Positions 32,068 through 39,184 of a DNA stretch of 64,000 nt are shown piece by piece. A program made the position numbers and the translations under genes. Under the pieces are notes generated by a model that saw only the letters and a list, made by a program, of their open reading frames with translations, had not been told where the DNA came from and did not search any database. Location of the stretch: the NCBI GenBank assembly GCA_041394285.1, contig JAWKIL010000020.1:38826-102825 (forward strand), written 5' to 3'. Positions within the stretch are counted from its first letter, which is position 1. Every line of letters begins with the position of its first letter. The stretch comes from CADEDH01 sp041394285. Its GTDB lineage: Bacteria; Actinomycetota; Acidimicrobiia; Acidimicrobiales; SZUA-35.

Positions 32068-32682
32068 AGCAACCCGAGCGACCCCACCGGCACCGGGCCG
32101 GACGAGGACCCGGCCGACACCCAGGCCCCTCCCACCGAGACGCCCGACAAGGGGGGCATGAAGACCCCGCCCTCGCTGGTGCTGGTCAACACCGGGCACG
32201 GCAAGGGCAAGTCGACCGCCGCCTTCGGCACCGTCCTGCGGGCCGTGGCCCTGGGGTGGCCGGTGGCCGTGGTCCAGTTCCTCAAGAGCGGCGAGTGGCG
32301 GGTGGGAGAGGAGAAGATCTGCCGTGATCTCGGCGTCGACTGGTACACCGCCGGCGACGGGTTCACCTGGGATTCCGACGATCTCGACGAGTCCCGGGCC
32401 ACGGCCCGGGCCGCCTGGGACCTGGCATCGGGCCTGATCGGGGCGGGTGACCATCGCCTGGTCGTGCTCGACGAGATCAGCTACGCCATGACCTGGGGTT
32501 GGATCGACACGGCGGCCGTGGCGGCCGCCATCTCGGCCCGTCCCGAGCGGGTCAACATCATCCTCACGGGGCGGGACATGCCGCCCGAGATCATCGATGT
32601 GGCCGACACCGTGACCGAGATGGTCAAGATAAAGCACGCTTTCGATGCCGGACTCGTGGCCAAAAAGGGAATCGACTACTAG
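32065..32682 (+). CDS. cobO: Cob(I)alamin / cob(I)yrinate a,c-diamide adenosyltransferase
   Basis: A 205-residue CobO/BtuR-type ATP:corrinoid adenosyltransferase that adds the 5'-deoxyadenosyl ligand to imported or nascent corrinoid. It has the P-loop GHGKGKST (residues 44-51), AVVQFLKSGEWRVGEEKICR, RLVVLDEISYAMTWGWID and VNIILTGRDMPPEIIDVADT with the terminal KHAFDAGLVAKKGIDY. The GTG start at 32065 is preceded by GAG-containing repeat DNA rather than a strong Shine-Dalgarno, and overlaps a mini-frame stop. The gene is the last of the riboswitch operon, coupling uptake to activation. Confidence 0.93.
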   Translation: MSNPSDPTGTGPDEDPADTQAPPTETPDKGGMKTPPSLVLVNTGHGKGKSTAAFGTVLRAVALGWPVAVVQFLKSGEWRVGEEKICRDLGVDWYTAGDGFTWDSDDLDESRATARAAWDLASGLIGAGDHRLVVLDEISYAMTWGWIDTAAVAAAISARPERVNIILTGRDMPPEIIDVADTVTEMVKIKHAFDAGLVAKKGIDY

Positions 32683-32776
32683 TTCGCCGTGGCGAACTTG
32701 AAGGAACTTGAAGGAACCCGCAGGGTTCCCGCGCTAGTTCGCCGTGGCGAACTTGAAGGAACCCGCAGGGTTCCCG
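32679..32776. repeat. Paired-hairpin repeat, two tandem copies (locus 1)
   Basis: Copy 1 (32679-32731) starts with the cobO stop (CTAG) and carries an internal 10-bp duplication; copy 2 is 32734-32776. Each has hairpin GTTCGCC-GT-GGCGAAC, then TTGAA, then hairpin GGAACCC-GCA-GGGTTCC. The same architecture recurs in reverse orientation at 44556-44639. Confidence 0.88.
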
Positions 32777-32777
32777 C

Positions 32778-32783
32778 TAGCTT
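32778..32783 (+). promoter_or_regulatory. Candidate -10 box at the edge of the hairpin repeat
   Basis: TAGCTT, 7 nt before GTG 32791, directly follows the second hairpin repeat copy. A leaderless start for the class V aminotransferase is inferred. Confidence 0.45.
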
Positions 32784-32790
32784 CCAGGCG

Positions 32791-33954
32791 GTGAGTGCAA
32801 TCGACATCGACGCCGTACGGGCCGATACGCCCGGGGCCGCCGAGGTCGTACACCTCAACAATGCGGGGGCGGCACTGCCCCCGAACCCCGTGCTCTCGGC
32901 CGAGATCGACTTCCTCGAGGTCGAGGCACGGAAAGGCGGCTATGAGGTGGCGGCCTCCCGGGCGGAGGATCTTAATCGTGTGTACGACGCTGGGGCCCTG
33001 CTGCTCGGGTGCAAGCCCAGTGAGCTCGCGTTCACGCAGAGTGCCAGCCTGGCGTGGCACACCGCGCTCAGCGTGGTGCCGCTGAAGGCGGGCGACCGGG
33101 TGCTGGCCACCACGGCCGAGTACGTGGCCAACGTGTACGGCCTGATCCAGCTCCAGCGTCGGGGGGTGGAGGTGGAGCTGGTCCCCGACGACGAAGACGG
33201 GCGGGCCTCGGTCGACGCGCTGGCGTCGATGCTCGACGACCGGGTGAAGCTGGTGTGCGCCACCCACGTCCCCACCGGCGGCGGGCTGGTGAACCCGGTG
33301 GCCGAGATCGGCCGCCTGGTGGACGACACCGGGGCCCTGTACCTGGTCGACGCCACCCAGTCGGTCGGTCAGATGCCGCTGGCGGTCGATGAGTTGGCGT
33401 GCGACCTGCTCGTGCTGACCGGCCGCAAGTTCCTGCGCGGCCCCCGGGGCACCGGCCTGCTCTACGTGCGGTCCGGGCTCGACCTGCTCGATCCCCCGAT
33501 CATGGACGGCCGCTCGGCCGCCTGGGTCGGAGACTGGGACTACGAGCTGAGCGCCGGCGCCCAGCGCTACGAGACCTTCGAGACGAACCTGGCGGCCAAG
33601 GTGGGCCTGGGGGTGGCCATCGAGTACGCCCTGCGGATCGGGCTCGACTCGATCGCCAAGCGGATCGACGAGCTGGCCGAGGCCCTGCGGACCCGGCTGG
33701 CGTCCCAGCCGCTGGTGAAGCTGGCCGAGCTGGGCGGTGAGCAGAGCGCCATCGTCACCTTCTACGTGGAGGGCCGCAGCACCGACGCCGTGGCCGCCGC
33801 CCTGCGGGCCTGGGGCATCAACACGTCGGTGGTGCAGCCCCAGCCGGCGGCGTTCGACCCCACCGGCCGTACCCGCCACGGCCTCATCCGGGCCTCGGTG
33901 CACTACTACAACACGGCCGAGGAGCTCGACGACCTGATCGCCGCCCTGTACTGA
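32791..33954 (+). CDS. Class V (cysteine-desulfurase-fold) PLP enzyme
   Basis: A 387-residue PLP-dependent enzyme of the class V aminotransferase/NifS fold. It has VVHLNNAGAALPPNPVLSAE, LAFTQSASLAWHTALSVVPL, CATHVPTGGGLVNPVAEIGR, LYLVDATQSVGQMPLAVDEL (Asp to the pyridine N) and the PLP lysine in LVLTGRKFLRGPRGTGLLYV. It lacks an obvious mobile Cys loop of a true desulfurase. Relatives include isopenicillin N epimerase-like enzymes, selenocysteine lyases and hercynylcysteine sulfoxide lyase; I cannot choose. GTG 32791 is preferred over an upstream GTG at 32689, because that extension would be translated hairpin repeat. Confidence 0.8.
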   Translation: MSAIDIDAVRADTPGAAEVVHLNNAGAALPPNPVLSAEIDFLEVEARKGGYEVAASRAEDLNRVYDAGALLLGCKPSELAFTQSASLAWHTALSVVPLKAGDRVLATTAEYVANVYGLIQLQRRGVEVELVPDDEDGRASVDALASMLDDRVKLVCATHVPTGGGLVNPVAEIGRLVDDTGALYLVDATQSVGQMPLAVDELACDLLVLTGRKFLRGPRGTGLLYVRSGLDLLDPPIMDGRSAAWVGDWDYELSAGAQRYETFETNLAAKVGLGVAIEYALRIGLDSIAKRIDELAEALRTRLASQPLVKLAELGGEQSAIVTFYVEGRSTDAVAAALRAWGINTSVVQPQPAAFDPTGRTRHGLIRASVHYYNTAEELDDLIAALY

Positions 33955-33977
33955 GCGTGACCTGATGTCCGGGGGCG

Positions 33978-34502
33978 TCAGGGATGACGGTCCGGGGCGG
34001 CAGAAGGCGGGCGGCGGCGCTGGCCGATGAGGGTGGCGAAGAACCAGATCCCGCCGAACACGGCGATCGGCCCCCAGAACACCGGCTGCCACCGGTCCAG
34101 CAGCTCGTAGCCCAGGGCCCGCCCGAAGGCCAGCGCGGCGATCAGCGTGGTGACCACCTGCACCCACGGCCGGTAGCGGAACCAGCCCACCGCCTCGCCC
34201 ACATAGGCCGCTGTCGCCGGCAGCGACAGCACCCACACGATCGCCGGGTCCCAGCTCCCGGGCCAGGGCGGATGGCCACCGGCCGAGGCGAAGGCCACGA
34301 CGAACGACAGGGGGTACAGGGCCAGGCACCGCCGGCACACATGGTGGCGGCCGATCCGCACACAGCGGTCGGCGTAGTGATCGGGCCAGTGATGGGCCAG
34401 CCACAGCGGGCTGGCGGGCCCAGCGCCGCCGGCGTCCACCGCCAGGGGATCGGCGGCCGGGCCGGGGTGAGGACGCTCGGGGGCGTCGGCGGTTGACGTC
34501 AC
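33978..34502 (-). CDS. Membrane protein with CxxC site (DUF2085-like)
   Basis: A 174-residue protein with an N-terminal soluble stretch containing His and Cys-rich HHWPDHYADRCVRIGRHHVC then RRCLALYPLSF, followed by about four hydrophobic segments (IVWVLSLPATAAYVGEAVG, WVQVVTTLIAALAFG, FWGPIAVFGGIWFFATLIG). The CRRC-x-ALYP pattern recalls DUF2085 membrane proteins. Function is unknown. GTG 34502 has GGAGG only 3 nt before it; there is no better start downstream. It follows the PGRP gene on the same strand by 40 bp and may share its transcript. Confidence 0.65.
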   Translation of the reverse strand: MTSTADAPERPHPGPAADPLAVDAGGAGPASPLWLAHHWPDHYADRCVRIGRHHVCRRCLALYPLSFVVAFASAGGHPPWPGSWDPAIVWVLSLPATAAYVGEAVGWFRYRPWVQVVTTLIAALAFGRALGYELLDRWQPVFWGPIAVFGGIWFFATLIGQRRRPPSAAPDRHP

Positions 34503-34542
34503 CCGCCTCCATCGGCTCCGGGAGGCGGGCCTGGAGGGCCAG

Positions 34543-35673
34543 CTACGGGCCACCGGGAGGCGCCGGTGGGCCGGGGTGGTCGCCACTCCGGCGGCGGAGG
34601 CGGCCGCCGATGCCGGCCAGCACAGCCAGCAGCCCGGCACCGGCTCCGCCCACCAGCAGGAGGGGGGACGGGTCGTCGTCGGCCGGGCCGCCGATGGGAG
34701 CGGCCGCCAGGTCGCTGCCGGCCGGCACGGTGTCGGCCCCCAAAGTGGCCGGGACGGCCGGCGGGGCCGAGGTGGCCGGTGTCGACGTGGGGGCCGTGGT
34801 GGCCGGAGGCGGCACGGCGGTGGTGCTGGTGGCCGCCGCCGCTTCGGCTCGCAGGGTGGTGGCCCCGGCCGGCAGGGTCTCGGCCACCAGGGCGTAGGCC
34901 TGGTCCCCGGGGCAGCTGGTGAGCGACATGTCGCGGTGGCCGGCGATGGTGTGGGCCGTCACCTCCTGCCCGGCCGGCCACCGGTTCGACCCCCGGGACA
35001 CGAAGGTGACGGTGGCTCCGGGTGTGGTGTCGATCCCGTGCCGTTGGGCCAGCCAGGCCAGGAGCTGGGTGAGGCTGGCCTGCTGCTCGGCCGTGACCGG
35101 GCCCTCCTGGTAGTTCCCGATCAGGCTGCACAGCTGGGCGAACCCCTGGGAGCCGCCGGTGGCGTCGCCCCGCACGGCGCCGGCCAGGCTGCCGTCACGG
35201 CCCTCCCAGATGCCGCCGTAGCGGTCGACGAAGAAGTTGTAGGCCACGTCGGGCCAGCCCTTCTCCGGCCCCGTGTGGAAGTCGTAGAAGCCCTGGATCT
35301 GCTCCGCCACCTGGTCGGGTCCGTAGTCGTTGGTGGACGCCGTGTGGTGGACGAGCAGGAACCGGACGTCGTCCTCGGCCACCAGCGGGCCCGTTACCGG
35401 CCGGTTAGCGGCCCAGTCGGCCCGGGGCCGGATGGCGGGCCGCAGGGCGTCGGCCGGATCGGCGGCACCGCCGGCCGGGGCCGAGCCCGCCGTCGGGATC
35501 GGGGTGGGGGAGGGGGGCGGCGTCTGGTGGGGTCGGCCGCTGGCGGCCGGGGCCCGCAACAGGCCCGGCGCCGCGGCGGCCGCCCCGAGGCCCAGCATCC
35601 GGGTCAGGGCCTGGCGGCGGCTGAGCACGGAGCGCAGCAGGAGTGGGCGGCGGGCGTGGTTCACGGTATCCAC
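34543..35673 (-). CDS. Tat-exported, membrane-anchored PGRP/N-acetylmuramoyl-L-alanine amidase
   Basis: A 376-residue cell-wall protein. The N-terminus has a twin-arginine signal (LSRRQALTRMLGLGAAAAAP). A Pro-rich linker leads to a peptidoglycan-recognition/amidase-2 domain at residues ~80-250: VRFLLVHHTASTNDYGPDQV (zinc His), VAYNFFVDRYGGIWEGRDGS (catalytic Tyr) and TIAGHRDMSLTSCPG (zinc His and Cys). Then come a Thr/Pro-rich stalk and a C-terminal helix (LLLVGGAGAGLLAVLAGIGG) followed by RLRRR. It probably cleaves the amide between muramic acid and the stem peptide. GTG 35673 or GTG 35664 could be the start; TAGCCT lies immediately upstream. Confidence 0.85.
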   Translation of the reverse strand: MDTVNHARRPLLLRSVLSRRQALTRMLGLGAAAAAPGLLRAPAASGRPHQTPPPSPTPIPTAGSAPAGGAADPADALRPAIRPRADWAANRPVTGPLVAEDDVRFLLVHHTASTNDYGPDQVAEQIQGFYDFHTGPEKGWPDVAYNFFVDRYGGIWEGRDGSLAGAVRGDATGGSQGFAQLCSLIGNYQEGPVTAEQQASLTQLLAWLAQRHGIDTTPGATVTFVSRGSNRWPAGQEVTAHTIAGHRDMSLTSCPGDQAYALVAETLPAGATTLRAEAAAATSTTAVPPPATTAPTSTPATSAPPAVPATLGADTVPAGSDLAAAPIGGPADDDPSPLLLVGGAGAGLLAVLAGIGGRLRRRSGDHPGPPAPPGGP

Positions 35674-35788
35674 AGGCTACAACCGGGCCGGAACGGGAAT
35701 GGACCGTCCAACGCCAGCTTTGGCACGATGGATGCCCACCATCGAGACCCCCTGTTCACCCGCCACCCCACTGGAGGCACCGACACCC

Positions 35789-36994
35789 ATGCCCGAAGCC
35801 GTCATCGTTTCCACCGCCCGCAGCCCCATCGGCCGGGCCTTCAAGGGGTCCCTGGTCAACGAGCGGCCTGACGACATCACCGCCCAGATGGTCAGCGCCG
35901 CCCTGGCCCAGGTGCCGGCCCTCGACCCGGCCGAGGTGGAGGACCTGATGCTCGGCACCGGCTCGCCCGCCGGCGAGCAGGGCTTCAACGCCGCCCGGGT
36001 GGTGGCCGTGCTGGCCGGCTTGAACGACGTCCCGGGCGTCACCGTGAACCGCTACTGCTCGTCGTCGCTGCAGACCATCCGCATGGCGGCCCACGCCATC
36101 CGGGCCGGCGAGGGCCACGCCTTCGTGGCCGCCGGGGTGGAGTTCGTCTCCCGCTACGGCAACGGGGCGTCCGACAACGCCGACGCCGTCAACCCCGTGT
36201 TCACCGACGCCCAGGCCCGCTCAGCCGAGCGGTCGGCGCCCGGGGCGCCGGTGTGGACCCCGCCGGCGGGCCTGCCCGACATCTACATCGCCATGGGTCA
36301 GACGGCCGAGAACGTGGCCCAGCTGGAGCACGTGAGCCGCCAGGAGCAGGACGCCTGGGGGGTGCGGAGCCAGAACCGGGCCGAGGACGCCATCAAGCGG
36401 GGCTTTTACGAGCGCGACATCACCCCGGTGACCCTGGCCAACGGCACCGTGCTGGCCCACGACGACGGGCCCCGGCCCGGCACGACGATCGAGGCCGTGG
36501 CCGGCCTCAAGCCGGTGTTCCGGCCCGACGGCACGGTGACCGCCGGCAACTCCTGCCCCCTCAACGACGGGGCGGCCGCCGTGGTGGTGATGAGCGACGT
36601 GCGGGCCCGGGAGCTGGGTATCACCCCCCTGGCCCGGATCGTGTCGAGCGGGGTCACCGGGCTCAACCCCGAGATCATGGGCCTCGGCCCCATCGAAGCG
36701 GTGCGGATGGCGCTGCAGCGGGCGGGGATGACGATCGACGACGTTGACCTGGTGGAGATCAACGAGGCGTTCGCCGCCCAGGTGCTGCCGTCGGCCCGCC
36801 ACCTCGGGATCGACCTCGACAAGCTCAACGTCAACGGGGGCGCCATCGCCCTCGGCCACCCGTTCGGCATGACCGGGGCCCGGATCATGAGCACCCTGAT
36901 CAACAGCCTGGAGGAGACCGGCGGCACCGTCGGCCTGGAGACGATGTGCGTGGGCGGCGGGCAGGGTATGGCGATGATCATCGAACGGGTCTGA
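35789..36994 (+). CDS. Acetyl-CoA C-acyltransferase (thiolase)
   Basis: A 401-residue thiolase for beta-oxidation or acetoacetyl-CoA metabolism. It starts MPEAVIVSTARSPIGRAFKG. The acylated Cys is in VNRYCSSSLQTIRMAAHAIR, the substrate-binding NEAFA is in LVEINEAFAAQVLPSARHLG, the His is in GGAIALGHPFGMTGARIMST, and the second Cys is in ETMCVGGGQGMAMIIE. All catalytic residues are present, so it should be active. ATG 35789 has GGAGG 11 nt upstream. The 3' end, including the stop, is duplicated once. HIBADH and CMD genes follow on the same strand. Confidence 0.92.
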   Translation: MPEAVIVSTARSPIGRAFKGSLVNERPDDITAQMVSAALAQVPALDPAEVEDLMLGTGSPAGEQGFNAARVVAVLAGLNDVPGVTVNRYCSSSLQTIRMAAHAIRAGEGHAFVAAGVEFVSRYGNGASDNADAVNPVFTDAQARSAERSAPGAPVWTPPAGLPDIYIAMGQTAENVAQLEHVSRQEQDAWGVRSQNRAEDAIKRGFYERDITPVTLANGTVLAHDDGPRPGTTIEAVAGLKPVFRPDGTVTAGNSCPLNDGAAAVVVMSDVRARELGITPLARIVSSGVTGLNPEIMGLGPIEAVRMALQRAGMTIDDVDLVEINEAFAAQVLPSARHLGIDLDKLNVNGGAIALGHPFGMTGARIMSTLINSLEETGGTVGLETMCVGGGQGMAMIIERV

Positions 36995-37014
36995 GATCGT
37001 CGAACGGGTCTGAG
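36977..37014. repeat. 19-bp tandem repeat copying the thiolase stop codon
   Basis: Two 19-bp units (36977-36995 and 36996-37014) differ at one base, ending in CGAACGGGTCTGAG. The first contains the thiolase stop TGA at 36992-36994; the second repeats the last codons and the stop just downstream. Confidence 0.9.
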
Positions 37015-37029
37015 CCCGGGGTCGGGGGC

Positions 37030-37035
37030 TAGGGT
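37030..37035 (+). promoter_or_regulatory. Candidate -10 box of the CMD gene
   Basis: TAGGGT, 8 nt before ATG 37044, with no Shine-Dalgarno between. Confidence 0.4.
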
Positions 37036-37043
37036 TCCCGGCC

Positions 37044-37472
37044 ATGGACAAAGAGCTGTTCGATGCCGGTATCGACGCCCGTTCCCGGGTGCTCGGGCCG
37101 GAGTACGTCACCCGGGCGTTCGGCACCGCCGATTCGTTCAACCTCGCCTTCCAGAAGCTCGTCACCGAGTACTGCTGGGGTGGGGTGTGGGGCCAGACGG
37201 CGCTCAGCGACAAGCAGCGCAGCCTCAACAACCTGTGCATCCTGGCCTCGCTCAACCGGGGCACCGAGTTCAAGCTCCACTTCCGGGGCGCCCTGCGCAA
37301 CGGGGCCACGCTGGAGGAGCTGCGGGAGACGCTGATCCAGATCGCCGTGTACGCCGGCGTGCCGGCCGGGGTCGAGGCGTTCCGCCTGGCCCGGGAGGTG
37401 CTGGAGGCCGAGGGGATCACCCCGCCGGCGGCCGACCCGTCGGACATGCCCGACCTGGGCGACCTCGGGTAG
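37044..37472 (+). CDS. Carboxymuconolactone decarboxylase-family protein
   Basis: A 142-residue all-helical CMD-fold protein. It has ARSRVLGPEYVTRAFGTADS, LQLD-like SLNNLCILASLNRGTEFKLH, and the typical ATLEELRETLIQIAVYAGVP then AGVEAFRLAREVLEA. The AhpD-type CxxC is absent, so a peroxidase role is unlikely and a decarboxylase/lactonase-type fold member is meant. Protocatechuate-pathway genes are not nearby, so the true substrate is unknown. It lies 8 bp upstream of the 3-hydroxyisobutyrate dehydrogenase-like gene, suggesting co-transcription. Confidence 0.83.
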   Translation: MDKELFDAGIDARSRVLGPEYVTRAFGTADSFNLAFQKLVTEYCWGGVWGQTALSDKQRSLNNLCILASLNRGTEFKLHFRGALRNGATLEELRETLIQIAVYAGVPAGVEAFRLAREVLEAEGITPPAADPSDMPDLGDLG

Positions 37473-37480
37473 GGCCGGCG

Positions 37481-38392
37481 ATGGCGGGGGAGCAGGGTGT
37501 AAGCGAGGGTGGCGGGGCCGGACCCGTCGTGGGGTTCGTGGGCCTGGGCAACATGGGCCGGCCCATGGCCGACCGGGTGGCGGCGGCCGGCTTCGAGCTG
37601 ATCGGCTACGACCGGGCCGGCTCGGCCCAGCGGTGCCCCGAGGGGGCCCGACCGGCGTCGGGCCTGGACGAGGTGGCAGCGGCGGCCGAGCTGGTGCTGG
37701 TGAGCGTCCCCGACGGGGCGGCCTCGCTGGCCGTGGCCACCGGGCTGGCCGCGGTGCCGGCCGATCGGCGCCGGGTGGCGGCCGTGGTCGACCTGTCCAC
37801 GATCGGGCCGGCGGCGGCGGCCGAGGCGGCCGCCGTGCTCGGCGCCGCCGGGATCGCCTACGCCGACGGGCCGGTGTCGGGCGGTACCTCGGGGGCCCGG
37901 GCCGGCACGGTGTCGCTCATGTTCTCCGGCCCCGACGACGTGGCGAAGCGGTACCGGCCGGTGCTGGCGGCGATCTCGTCCAACGTGTTCCCCGTGGGCG
38001 ACCGGCCGGGCCAGGGCCAGGCCATGAAGCTGGTCAACAACGTGCTGTCGGCCACCGCCCTGGCGGCCACGGCCGAGGCGCTCGCCTTCGGGCGGTCGCA
38101 AGGGCTCGACCTGGCCCTGATGCTCGACGTGCTCAATGTGTCGAGCGGGCGGAGCTCGGCCACCGACGACAAGTTTCCCAACCGGGTGGTCACCGGCAGC
38201 TACGACGCCGGGTTCACCACCACCCTGATGGCCAAGGACGTGAGCCTGCTGGCGGCCGAGGCGGCCCGGGCCGGTACCCGGCGGGAGCTGATCGAGGCCG
38301 TGGTGGCCCGGTGGCGGGCCGTCGACGACGACCTGGCCGGCGCCGACTTCACCCGGATCTGGCCCTGGACCCTCGGCCCCGAGCCAAACTAG
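37481..38392 (+). CDS. 3-Hydroxyisobutyrate dehydrogenase-family NAD(P)-dependent oxidoreductase
   Basis: A 303-residue beta-hydroxyacid dehydrogenase. The Rossmann motif is VGFVGLGNMGRPMADRVAAA, the substrate loop is YADGPVSGGTSGARAGTVSL, and the catalytic Lys lies in AMKLVNNVLSATALAATAEA with the conserved Asn. DAGFTTTLMAKDVSLL is the family's C-terminal helix. Valine catabolism, tartronate semialdehyde reduction or another beta-hydroxyacid is possible. ATG 37481 is 8 bp after the CMD stop, with no strong Shine-Dalgarno. The stop (TAG, 38390) lies inside a palindromic repeat. Confidence 0.87.
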   Translation: MAGEQGVSEGGGAGPVVGFVGLGNMGRPMADRVAAAGFELIGYDRAGSAQRCPEGARPASGLDEVAAAAELVLVSVPDGAASLAVATGLAAVPADRRRVAAVVDLSTIGPAAAAEAAAVLGAAGIAYADGPVSGGTSGARAGTVSLMFSGPDDVAKRYRPVLAAISSNVFPVGDRPGQGQAMKLVNNVLSATALAATAEALAFGRSQGLDLALMLDVLNVSSGRSSATDDKFPNRVVTGSYDAGFTTTLMAKDVSLLAAEAARAGTRRELIEAVVARWRAVDDDLAGADFTRIWPWTLGPEPN

Positions 38393-38428
38393 GAGCCTCA
38401 GCGGCGCTCAGCGCCACTCAGGCTCCTA
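38390..38428. repeat. Long-stem palindromic repeat, second copy
   Basis: 18-nt arms TAGGAGCCTCAGCGGCGC and GCGCCACTCAGGCTCCTA pair with two mismatches around TCA. The sequence matches the core of the perfect palindrome at 3202-3256. It begins with the stop codon of the HIBADH gene and ends 17 bp before the aroK -10 box, so it may terminate the upstream operon. Confidence 0.8.
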
Positions 38429-38444
38429 AATTCGGCGGGGTCGA

Positions 38445-38450
38445 TAGCGT
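38445..38450 (+). promoter_or_regulatory. Candidate -10 box of aroK
   Basis: TAGCGT, 7 nt before the first of two adjacent ATG codons (38458, 38461). A leaderless start is inferred. Confidence 0.5.
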
Positions 38451-38457
38451 GGCGACC

Positions 38458-39042
38458 ATGATGAACGGGCCGTCCGTCGTGCTCACGGGGTTCATGGCCA
38501 CCGGCAAGACCACGGTGGGCCGGGTACTGGCCGACCGTCTGGGGTACCGCTTCGTCGACACCGACGCCGTGATCACCGAGCGTCACGGCCCGATACCTGC
38601 CATCTTCGCCCAGCAGGGCGAGGGCGCCTTCCGCCGGATCGAGCGGGAGGTGGCGGCCGAGCTGGCCGGCCAGCCCGGCCTGGTGGTCGCCACCGGCGGG
38701 CGCCTGATGCTGGATCCGGCCAACGTGGCCACGCTGGGGGCGCCGCCGGCCGTGGTGGTCTGCCTCCAGGCCAGCGCCGAGGCCATCGTGGCCCGGCTCC
38801 GGACCGACGCCACCGGGGTGGAGGACCGGCCCATGCTGGCCGGCGACGACCCCGAGCGCCGGGTGCGCGACCTGCTGGCCGAGCGGGCCGACGGCTACGG
38901 CCGGTTCCCTCCGGTCCCCACCGAGGGCCGCACCCCGGGCGAGATCGCCGACGAGATCGCCGCCCTCGTCGTGGCGGACACCGCCTCCGCCTCAACCTCT
39001 GCCTCAACCTCTGCCTCAACTTCCGTCTCCGCCCCCGACTGA
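38458..39042 (+). CDS. aroK: Shikimate kinase
   Basis: A 194-residue P-loop kinase phosphorylating shikimate in the chorismate pathway that also feeds menaquinone. Walker A is LTGFMATGKTTVGRVLADRL, the shikimate-binding DTD is in FVDTDAVITERHGPIPAIFA, the EGAFRRIEREV segment follows, GG is in VVATGGRLMLDPANVATLG, and the lid Arg is in EDRPMLAGDDPERRVRDLLA. The last 20 residues are a Ser/Ala/Thr tail from 12-bp tandem repeats. Its lid lacks the usual RPLL (RPML here). Start ATG 38458 or 38461. Confidence 0.88.
   Translation: MMNGPSVVLTGFMATGKTTVGRVLADRLGYRFVDTDAVITERHGPIPAIFAQQGEGAFRRIEREVAAELAGQPGLVVATGGRLMLDPANVATLGAPPAVVVCLQASAEAIVARLRTDATGVEDRPMLAGDDPERRVRDLLAERADGYGRFPPVPTEGRTPGEIADEIAALVVADTASASTSASTSASTSVSAPD
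38989..39024. repeat. 12-bp tandem repeat in the aroK tail
   Basis: GCCTCAACCTCT is repeated at 38989-39000 and 39001-39012, with a diverged third copy at 39013-39024. It codes for AST-S units. Confidence 0.85.
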
Positions 39043-39184
39043 CTGGGGCCGGGACCGCACCGTCGCCGAGCGCGGCGAGAAAATGCGGCCGGGATCGGCA
39101 GTTCTTCACGAGATTCGGCGGTCGGACGACCAGCCGCCGGCCCTGAGGGGTCGCGGCGGGGTGATTTTGGGGCAATCTGGTGGG

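Noticed and set aside
32689..32790. Upstream GTG start of the class V aminotransferase
   Set aside because: The extra residues would be translated hairpin repeat. GTG 32791 has a -10 box at 7 nt and begins the conserved protein.
32791..33954. Selenocysteine lyase tied to the selenoprotein
   Set aside because: The fold fits, but so do several other activities. The gene is 6.6 kb away and lacks a diagnostic catalytic Cys loop that I can identify.
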